The notes below the pieces were generated by a model that did no database searches, had not been told where the DNA came from, and saw only the letters and a program-made list of their open reading frames with translations. Below are positions 24,369 to 32,583 of a stretch of 64,000 nt of DNA, piece after piece. The stretch comes from Bog-532 sp963830385 (GTDB taxonomy: Bacteria > Actinomycetota > Actinomycetes > Streptosporangiales > Streptosporangiaceae). The stretch lies in assembly GCA_963830385.1 (NCBI GenBank), contig CAWHMD010000005.1, positions 1,364,001 to 1,428,000 of the forward strand, read 5' to 3'. Each line of letters begins with the position of its first letter. Within the stretch, counting starts at the first letter, position 1. A program made the position numbers and the translations under genes.

Positions 24369-24394
24369 AAGATGCATGAAACTTGCATGGCAAG
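24369..24394 (+). promoter_or_regulatory. TGCATGARACTTGCA element, copy 4 (LuxR promoter)
   Basis: Reads AAGATGCATGAAACTTGCA followed by TGGCAAG, about 110 bp upstream of the LuxR start, same orientation as the gene. Confidence 0.68.
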
Positions 24395-24404
24395 TAGGCG
24401 GCCG

Positions 24405-24428
24405 GTAATGCCGAAGACTCGGCATTAC
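24405..24428. promoter_or_regulatory. Hairpin/palindrome in the LuxR leader
   Basis: Perfect 10-bp arms GTAATGCCGA / TCGGCATTAC with a 4-nt loop, 10 bp after the shared element. Could be a leader hairpin or an operator. Confidence 0.6.
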
Positions 24429-24503
24429 GACCCGCAGCGGCCGAATTAATGTCCGAAAAATTACTTCTTGTTCGAAAAATGTTCTGGTAGTAGGGTTCAC
24501 CCC

Positions 24504-27341
24504 ATGCCCCCGGTGACGCCGGCCGATGCCCTCGTAGGCCGCGACAGCGAAACCGCCCTGCTGGCCGAATTGGTAAAAGAGCTGTCAGTGGGACACGGCG
24601 GCTCGGTGCTTATCGAGGGCGAGCCGGGCATTGGCAAGTCTGCGCTGGTTCGAAACGTGGTCGCGGGAGCGCCGGACGCTGGGTGCCGGGTGTTCTGGGG
24701 CGCGGGCGACGAGCTGGGCCAGGCTCTGCCTTTAGTGCCGTTCCTGGACGGGTTGCGGGTCCGTGAGCCGGTCACCAACCCCCGCCGCGACACGATCGTC
24801 CGGCTGCTGCGCGGTGAGGCCACCGCCGACCGCGGTACCGATGTCCCGGCCGCGCTGGCCGAGCAGTTGCTGGCCTTGGTGACCGAGCAGTGCGCGGCCG
24901 AGCCGACGGTCCTGGTCATCGACGACCTGCAGTGGGCCGATCAGGCCAGCGTCACGTTGTGGGGCCGGCTGGCCCGGTCCGCCTGGCAGCTGCCGCTGCT
25001 GCTGATCGGGATGATGCGCCCGGTCCCGCTGCGAGAGGACCTGCTGACCTTGCGGCGGACCATCGGCGACACCGTCCGGCTCCAGCTCAGCGCGCTCACC
25101 GATACCGCCACGGCCGACCTGATAAGGATGCTGGCGGGCGGGCGGCCGGACCAGAACCTGCTCCAGCTGGCCGACGGTGCGGCCGGCAATCCGCTCTACG
25201 TCACCGAGCTGGTGGCCGCGCTGGTCCGCAGCTCCAGCCTGAACATCACCGATATCGGAGCCGTGGAGCTGGCCAGCGGTTCGGCCCCCCGGTCGCTGTC
25301 CGCCGCCATCGCCGACCGCCTCGGCTTCGTGACCGGGCCGACCCGGGAGGTGCTGAAGGCGGCCGCCCTGCTGGGCATGGAGTTCGCGGTCCCCGATCTG
25401 GCCGTCGTGCTGAAGCGGAACGTGGCCGACCTGGTCTCCGCGGTCGACGAAGCCCGCGCGGCCGGCGTGCTGGCCGAATCCGGTCGCGGCCTGGGGTTCC
25501 GGCACCCGCTGATCCGGGCGGCGCTCTACGACGAAATGTCCGCGCCGGTCCGGGCGGCCTGGCACCGGGACGTGGGCCAGGCCCTCGACCGGGCGGGCGC
25601 ACCGCCGGACCGGGTCGCCCGGCAGCTGCTGTGGGCCGTCGGCGGGCCCGAGGACGCGGCCGAGCCGGTGGACGACTGGATGCTGGCCTGGCTGATCCGC
25701 ACCGCGGACCCGCTGGTCGCCCGGGCGCCCGGGGTGGCGGCTCAGCTGCTCTCGCGCGCCGTCGCCAGCTGCCCGGCCAGCCAGCCGAGCTGGGCCGAGC
25801 TGGCCAGCCGGCTAGCCGACGCCCTCTACCGGATCGGTGACCTCGCCGCCGCCGAGGAAGTGGTCCACCGGGCGCTGGAGCAGCACATCGGGCCCGATGT
25901 CTTCGTGGAGCTGCACTGGACGCTGGCGCAGTGCCGGATGCTGGCCGGCTCGTCGGCCGAGTCGCTGGCCACGCTGGAAGACGCGCTGTCGGCCCCGGAT
26001 CTGTCGGCCCAGCACCGGGCGCGGCTGCTCGTCCTGGCCGGGCGGACCTACAACCATCTCGGCGACCCCGACCGGGCCGGCCAGGTGGCCAACAGCGCGC
26101 TCACGGCGGCGACCAAGGCCGGCGACAACCGGGCCATGGCGTGGGCACTGAACGTGCTGGCGGGCGTGGCCACCGTGCGCGGGGAACTGACGGCGGCGCT
26201 ACCGCTGTACGACCAGGCGCTGGCGGTGACCCGGGCCGACCCGGCCCTGACCGATCTCCGGCTGCTGCTGCGGATCAATCAGGCGGTGACGCTGGGCTGC
26301 CTCGACCAGTACGAGCGCGCGTTCGCCGCCGCCAGCGAGGCGCGGCAGCTCGCCGACCAGGTCGGGACGGGGTTCCGGCTGGCCCAGGCCCACGGCGCGC
26401 TCGGGCAGCTGCTGTTCGAGACCGGGCGCTGGGAGGAGGCGCTGGCCGAGCTGGCGATCGTGCCCGGGGACCTGAAGGAGCCGGTCGGGGCCTGCGGCGA
26501 GCTCGGGATCGCGGCCGTGATCTGCTTCCACCGCGGCGACAACGACACCGCCCGCCGTCACCTGGCGGCCGCCGCCCCGCACGCGGACCGGCTCGGCCAG
26601 CTGCTGATCGGCCCGTACGCGCTCGCCCGGAGCCTGGACCACGAGCACGAAGGCGCCCTGACGGCGGCCCTCGACGCGCTGACCGGCTCGTTCGCCGAAA
26701 AGCCGGAAGAGCTCGAGGAGGTCGAAGACCTGCTGGCAGACGCCGTCCGGCTCGCGGTCGCGACCGGCGAGCTGAGCACGGCCCGGGCCTGGACCGGCCA
26801 CGCCACCACGCTGGCGGCCGGATCGGACATCCCCCACCGCCAGGCCAACGCGCTGTACTGCCGCGGCCTGCTCGAGCACGAGGCGCCCCGGCTGCTGGCG
26901 GCCGCGGAGGCCTACGGCGAGTCTGGCCGGCCGCTGCTGCGGGCCAAGGCGCTGGAGGCGGCGGCCGACGAGTTCGTCGACGGCGGCGAGCGCAGCCAGG
27001 CGCGGGCCGCCTTCACCCAGGCGGTGGAGGTCTACATGGGGCTCGGGGCGGCCGCCGACGCCGCCCGGCTGCAGGCGGCGTTCCGCGCCCACGGCATCCG
27101 CCGCGGGCCGCGGGTCAAGCACCGGCAGGCCCGCAACGGCTGGGACAGCCTGACCCCGACCGAGATGAAGATCGCCGCGTTCGTCGAGGACGGGCTGTCC
27201 AATCCGGAGATCGCCGGGCGGCTGCTGCTGTCCCGGCGGACGGTCGCGACCCACGTCTCGCACATCCTGAAAAAGCTCGACGTGCACTCGCGGACCGACA
27301 TCGCCCGGGAGTCAGCCCTGCGGACCGTCGCATCGCGGTGA
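24504..27341 (+). CDS. LAL-type LuxR transcriptional regulator
   Basis: 945-residue regulator of the MalT-like LAL class. The N-terminal ATPase has Walker A GEPGIGKSA (about 40-48) and Walker B VLVIDDLQWAD; a long TPR-like middle follows; the C-terminal LuxR HTH is at about 882-940 (LTPTEMKIAAFVEDGLSNPE, IAGRLLLSRRTVATHVSHIL). The ATG at 24504 is preferred to an upstream TTG. LAL proteins activate secondary-metabolite or catabolic genes after binding ATP and an inducer. Its 3' end overlaps the convergent ATPase gene by 30 bp. Confidence 0.92.
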   Translation: MPPVTPADALVGRDSETALLAELVKELSVGHGGSVLIEGEPGIGKSALVRNVVAGAPDAGCRVFWGAGDELGQALPLVPFLDGLRVREPVTNPRRDTIVRLLRGEATADRGTDVPAALAEQLLALVTEQCAAEPTVLVIDDLQWADQASVTLWGRLARSAWQLPLLLIGMMRPVPLREDLLTLRRTIGDTVRLQLSALTDTATADLIRMLAGGRPDQNLLQLADGAAGNPLYVTELVAALVRSSSLNITDIGAVELASGSAPRSLSAAIADRLGFVTGPTREVLKAAALLGMEFAVPDLAVVLKRNVADLVSAVDEARAAGVLAESGRGLGFRHPLIRAALYDEMSAPVRAAWHRDVGQALDRAGAPPDRVARQLLWAVGGPEDAAEPVDDWMLAWLIRTADPLVARAPGVAAQLLSRAVASCPASQPSWAELASRLADALYRIGDLAAAEEVVHRALEQHIGPDVFVELHWTLAQCRMLAGSSAESLATLEDALSAPDLSAQHRARLLVLAGRTYNHLGDPDRAGQVANSALTAATKAGDNRAMAWALNVLAGVATVRGELTAALPLYDQALAVTRADPALTDLRLLLRINQAVTLGCLDQYERAFAAASEARQLADQVGTGFRLAQAHGALGQLLFETGRWEEALAELAIVPGDLKEPVGACGELGIAAVICFHRGDNDTARRHLAAAAPHADRLGQLLIGPYALARSLDHEHEGALTAALDALTGSFAEKPEELEEVEDLLADAVRLAVATGELSTARAWTGHATTLAAGSDIPHRQANALYCRGLLEHEAPRLLAAAEAYGESGRPLLRAKALEAAADEFVDGGERSQARAAFTQAVEVYMGLGAAADAARLQAAFRAHGIRRGPRVKHRQARNGWDSLTPTEMKIAAFVEDGLSNPEIAGRLLLSRRTVATHVSHILKKLDVHSRTDIARESALRTVASR

Positions 27342-27863
27342 CCGCCGCGGGAACCGCAGCAGCGTCCCGTGGGAGTGGCTCACCGCCGGGCGTCCCCGGC
27401 TCACCATCCCCGGCCGCGGGTTCGCGACCGGCCGGGGCCGGCCCTCACCGAGGCTGGGACGGAAGCCGAGCGTGAAGTACACGGCCTTGCCTTCGGGGGT
27501 GAGGTCACAGCCCCACTTGTCGGCCAGGCTGTCGACCAGCCGCAGGCCGCGGCCGAACTCTTCCTCGCCGGTCGCGTCCAGCAGCACCGGGAAGAAGCGC
27601 GACGTGTCGTGGACGTCGATCCGCAGGTGTCCGTAGGTGCAGGTGACGAACAGGGTGATGGTGTCACCGGCCTCGTGCTTGATGGCGTTGGTGACCAGTT
27701 CGCTGGTGAGCAGGATCGCCACGTCGGGGTCGACGGGCACCTCCCAGGCTCTGATGGCCGCCCGGACCTGGTCACGCGCCTCGGCCGCGGCGACCGGTCC
27801 AGAGGTCAGCCGGACGCGGCGGGAGTGTAGCTCGGTCGGACGGATGGGCGCCCTCGTAATCAT
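27312..27863 (-). CDS. HATPase_c anti-sigma-factor-like protein
   Basis: 183-residue GHKL ATPase domain protein like RsbW/SpoIIAB-type serine kinases of Streptomyces. The N box is at ELVTNAIKHE and the G box at GRGLRLVDSLADKWG; no membrane or receiver part. It may bind and inhibit a sigma factor or phosphorylate an anti-sigma antagonist not encoded nearby. ATG at 27863 follows GAAGGAGCCCC. A copy of the 22-bp palindrome lies about 115 bp upstream. Confidence 0.85.
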   Translation of the reverse strand: MITRAPIRPTELHSRRVRLTSGPVAAAEARDQVRAAIRAWEVPVDPDVAILLTSELVTNAIKHEAGDTITLFVTCTYGHLRIDVHDTSRFFPVLLDATGEEEFGRGLRLVDSLADKWGCDLTPEGKAVYFTLGFRPSLGEGRPRPVANPRPGMVSRGRPAVSHSHGTLLRFPRRSPRCDGPQG

Positions 27864-27975
27864 GGGGCTCCTTCGTAAGCCGGTATGAGCTGGGCAAGCT
27901 AGCGCCGGGTCGGCTAGGGCTGCCGGTTGAGGCTGCGCTTGCACAACAAATAGTGGTGCAAGTTGCACTTTCCAG

Positions 27976-27997
27976 ACATCGGTCAGCTGACCGATTT
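27976..27997. promoter_or_regulatory. 22-bp palindrome, copy D (anti-sigma-like gene promoter)
   Basis: Arms ACATCGGTCA and TGACCGATTT around GC; two outer mismatches. On the - strand it is followed after about 14 nt by AACTTGCAC, a diverged form of the second shared element. Confidence 0.65.
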
Positions 27998-28077
27998 TGG
28001 TGCGGTACGCGTGGACGGCCAGGTAAACGGCGGTGTGGTCGTGGAACGAGCGGATGGGGCCGCGATATGGTCGATAG

Positions 28078-29601
28078 GTGGAGCGAGGGCGCGTTGGTCA
28101 GGTGGTCCAGCCGGAGCCCGGTCAGGTGGCCCAGCCGGGATACCGGCGCGAGGACCTGCGGGCCGGCATCGTCCACATCGGCGTCGGCAACTTCCACCGC
28201 GCGCACCAGGCCATGTACCTCGACCGGCTGCTGAACCAGGGCGAGGCGGCCGACTGGGCCATCTGCGGGGTCGGGCTCCTGCCGTCGGACATCAGGGTGC
28301 GCGACGCGCTGCGCGGCCAGGACCTGCGGTACACGCTGGTCGAGCGGGCGCCGGATGGCCAGGCGACGGCGCGGTCGATCGCCTCGATCGTGGACTTCCT
28401 GTACGCGCCGGACGACCCGGAAGCGGTCTTCGAACGGCTCGCTGACCCCGGCACCCGCATCGTGTCGCTGACGATCACCGAGGGCGGCTACAACCTGAAC
28501 GACCGGGGCGAGTTCGACGCGGACGATCCGGTGGTGCGGCGTGACCTGGCGCCGGGGGCCACCCCGGCCACGGTGTTCGGGGTCGTGGTCGAGGGCCTGC
28601 GCCGCCGCCGGGACCGGGGAATCCCGCCGTTCACGGTGATGTCCTGCGACAACCTGCCGGGCAACGGCCAGGTGGCCCGGCAGAGCTTCACCGCCTACGC
28701 CCGGCTGGCCGATCCGGCCCTGGGCGACTGGGTGGACCGCGAGGTCGCGTTCCCCGACGCCATGGTCGACCGGATCACCCCGGTCACGACCGACGACACC
28801 CGGCGCTACGTGGCGGAGACGTACGGGGTGACCGACGCCTGGCCGGTCATCTGCGAGGACTTCACCGCCTGGGTGCTGGAAGACCGGTTCACGCTGGGAC
28901 GGCCGCCGTACCAGGACGCCGGGGTCATGCTGGTCCCCGACGTCAAGCCGTACGAGCAGATGAAGCTGCGGCTGCTCAACGCGGGCCACCAGGCGATCGC
29001 GTACTTCGGATACCTGATGGGTTACCGGTTCGCACACGAGGCGATCGCCGATCCGGCCATCGCCGCGCTGGTCAGCCGCTACATGAAAGATGAGGCGGAG
29101 CCGACGCTGGAGCCGGTCCCGGGCATCGACCTCGGTGACTACCAGCGCAGTCTGCTGGCACGATTCTCCAATCGGTACGTGCCCGACACGCTGCTGCGGC
29201 TCGGGACCGACGGCTCGGACCGGATCGCCCAGTTCCTGCTGCCGGTGGTCCGCGACCGCCAGCGCGATCGGCTGGGCTCACCACTGGCGGCCGCCATCGT
29301 GGCCAGCTGGGCCGCGTTCGCCCGCGGGGTGGACGCCGCCGGCTCCCCCATCGACTTCGTCGACCGCCAGCGCGAACTGGTCGACGAGGCCGTCCGCCGC
29401 CAGGCCGACGACCCGGCCGGCTTCCTGACCGTGACCCAGCTGTTCGGCGACCTGACCAGCGACGCCGGGTTCGCGCAGGTGTTCACCGAGGTCTACGACG
29501 ACATCACCCGGCACGGAGCCCACCAGGCCATCGAGAAGCTGACCGGCGTCGCGTCGAGCCGTCAGGCGCCCGCCGGTGACACGGATTCGTCCTGGTCGTA
29601 G
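28078..29601 (+). CDS. Mannitol 2-dehydrogenase / fructuronate reductase family
   Basis: 507-residue polyol dehydrogenase of the long-chain mannitol dehydrogenase family. The N-terminal NAD site reads GIVHIGVGNFHRAHQAMYLD; the conserved middle has SCDNLPGNG and the active-site region has KLRLLNAGHQAIAYFGYLMGY, containing the catalytic lysine. It interconverts a sugar alcohol or hexuronate with the ketose using NAD. GTG at 28078; a later start before GYRREDLRAG is possible. No transporter partner is adjacent, so the substrate remains open. Confidence 0.92.
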   Translation: MERGRVGQVVQPEPGQVAQPGYRREDLRAGIVHIGVGNFHRAHQAMYLDRLLNQGEAADWAICGVGLLPSDIRVRDALRGQDLRYTLVERAPDGQATARSIASIVDFLYAPDDPEAVFERLADPGTRIVSLTITEGGYNLNDRGEFDADDPVVRRDLAPGATPATVFGVVVEGLRRRRDRGIPPFTVMSCDNLPGNGQVARQSFTAYARLADPALGDWVDREVAFPDAMVDRITPVTTDDTRRYVAETYGVTDAWPVICEDFTAWVLEDRFTLGRPPYQDAGVMLVPDVKPYEQMKLRLLNAGHQAIAYFGYLMGYRFAHEAIADPAIAALVSRYMKDEAEPTLEPVPGIDLGDYQRSLLARFSNRYVPDTLLRLGTDGSDRIAQFLLPVVRDRQRDRLGSPLAAAIVASWAAFARGVDAAGSPIDFVDRQRELVDEAVRRQADDPAGFLTVTQLFGDLTSDAGFAQVFTEVYDDITRHGAHQAIEKLTGVASSRQAPAGDTDSSWS

Positions 29602-29605
29602 GCCG

Positions 29606-30268
29606 TCAGCAGCTTGCCGGACACGAACGGGCTCCCTTGAAACCCCTGTGACCAGCCGGGGTGAGGATCGTGGCGGTCACGGCGGGTCGACGCCGAGCCA
29701 GGCGAAGGAGTGCCGGTAGAACTCGCTCGGCCTGGTCGGGGCGGTCGTCGCCGTAGAGGTCGTCACCGGCGGAGTAACCGCGCTGGGAGAGCACGTAGGA
29801 CAGGAAACGGTACGCGGGGCGGAAGGCGGCGACGTCGGCCGCGGTCACCGCGAGCGGGGTGCCCGGGTAGACGGCGGTGAGCGTGTCCCGTTCGTAGACC
29901 GGGTCGAGCGCGACGATCAGCCAGCGGCCCGCCCGGCGCTCGGAGCGGTACCAGAGCCGGGCCCGGGACTCCAGGTCCACGTCGACGCCGGCCACGGTGG
30001 TGCGCAGCTCGATGATGCCGGGCAGCTCGACCAGGGCGCGATCGCCGTTCAGGCGGACCACCGGCGGGCTGAGCCGGTGTACGGCAACGTCGCCCCGGTC
30101 CACCATCTGCTGCGACGCGGTCACGAAGTCCGGGCCGGAGCCGGTGAACCAGGTCAGCCGGACAACGGAGTCGGCGGCGTAGGCCGACCGCAGCCGGTCC
30201 CACCAGCCGCGGTCACGGGCCTGCCGCTCCCCCAGCACGAGCTGGCTGATCTCGGTGACCGCGTCCAT
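29606..30268 (-). CDS. SnoaL/NTF2-like protein, probably frameshifted at its 3' end
   Basis: Residues 1-185 look like an NTF2-like domain (WWDRLRSAYAADSVVRLTWF, YRSERRAGRWLIVALDPVYE). The last 38 residues (ERVLPALLRLARRRPAVTA... ) are unlike the rest. The +1 frame over the same DNA reads EFYRHSFAWLGVDPP and stops at 29677-29679, which looks like the natural end. One extra base in the motif at 29722-29728 would explain the switch. Possibly a steroid or fatty-acid related enzyme under TetR control, judged from the operator in front of it. Confidence 0.72.
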   Translation of the reverse strand: MDAVTEISQLVLGERQARDRGWWDRLRSAYAADSVVRLTWFTGSGPDFVTASQQMVDRGDVAVHRLSPPVVRLNGDRALVELPGIIELRTTVAGVDVDLESRARLWYRSERRAGRWLIVALDPVYERDTLTAVYPGTPLAVTAADVAAFRPAYRFLSYVLSQRGYSAGDDLYGDDRPDQAERVLPALLRLARRRPAVTATILTPAGHRGFKGARSCPASC

Positions 30269-30311
30269 CGGTCCTCATTGTCCGCCGTCCGGCCGGCGGC
30301 GCAACAGGCTT

Positions 30312-30327
30312 GTTAGCGATCGTTAAC
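30312..30327. promoter_or_regulatory. TetR operator copy 2
   Basis: GTTAGCGATCGTTAAC, one change from the perfect palindrome at 30959. It overlaps the 3' end of the TetR gene and lies 44 bp before the SnoaL-like gene. Confidence 0.72.
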
Positions 30328-30937
30328 TTGGGATGGCCAGGGTGCCGGGGGTGGTGAGGGCGGCGGTGGCCATTCGCTCGAGGAGGGCGGCCATGGCGGC
30401 GGTGTCCAGCAGGGCGCTGTGGGGGGTGGAGTTGATCAGGCCGAACACCGCGTGAGCGGCGGCCCGGGCGGTGGCTTCGTCGGCGTCGGGCAGGACCTGG
30501 AGCAGGACGTCGACCCAGGTCTCGACGTAGCGACGCTGAAGCTGGCGGACGCGGTGGCGGTCGGCGGCGGGCAGGTTGGGCAGGTTCGCCTCCTGCACGG
30601 TGATCAGGGCGGGCTCGGTCAGCGCGAACTCGACGTGCCAGCCGATCAGCGCCTGCAACGCGGCGGCCGGGCCGTCGGTGCCGGCCATCCGGCGGCGGCC
30701 CTCGGCCAGCAGCCGCTCGCTGATGCCGACCAGCATCTCGCTGAGCATCGCGTCCTTGGACGGGAAGTACCGGTACAGGGCCGGGCCGGAGACGCCGACG
30801 GCCGCTCCGAGCTCGTCGATCGACACGCCGTGGAAGCCGCGGTGGGCGAACAGCTCGGCCGCGGTGGCGAGGATCTGCGCGCGTCGGCCGGGCCGGGCGG
30901 GGGCCCGGCGGCCGGACGGCTCGGGGACGGCGGTCAT
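30323..30937 (-). CDS. TetR-family repressor of the acyl-CoA carboxylase operon
   Basis: 204-residue TetR regulator. The HTH is RRAQILATAAELFAHRGFHG followed by VSIDELGAAVGVSGPALYRYF. The C-terminal domain resembles regulators of acyl-CoA catabolism (AHAVFGLINSTPHS). Divergent from the carboxylase/dehydrogenase operon, with a perfect 16-bp palindrome between. Effector likely an acyl-CoA or acid of the pathway; inferred from context. Confidence 0.9.
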   Translation of the reverse strand: MTAVPEPSGRRAPARPGRRAQILATAAELFAHRGFHGVSIDELGAAVGVSGPALYRYFPSKDAMLSEMLVGISERLLAEGRRRMAGTDGPAAALQALIGWHVEFALTEPALITVQEANLPNLPAADRHRVRQLQRRYVETWVDVLLQVLPDADEATARAAAHAVFGLINSTPHSALLDTAAMAALLERMATAALTTPGTLAIPS

Positions 30938-30958
30938 GCCCTCATACTAGACAGTGCT

Positions 30959-30974
30959 GTTAACGATCGTTAAC
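30959..30974. promoter_or_regulatory. TetR operator copy 1
   Basis: Perfect palindrome GTTAACGATCGTTAAC in the divergent promoter region between the TetR and carboxylase genes. Confidence 0.85.
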
Positions 30975-31001
30975 CTGTGGAGAGAACTTTTTGGAGGGCG
31001 C

Positions 31002-32576
<1,575 letters not shown>

Positions 32577-32583
32577 CCCGGCG

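Larger units (their letters stand above)
24137..24503. other. AT-rich divergent promoter region (peptide / LuxR)
   Basis: About 365 bp, markedly AT-rich for this genome. It holds an element of the TGCATGARACTTGCA class, a 10-bp-stem hairpin and three direct repeats CGAAAAAT at 24341, 24454 and 24473. Confidence 0.65.
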
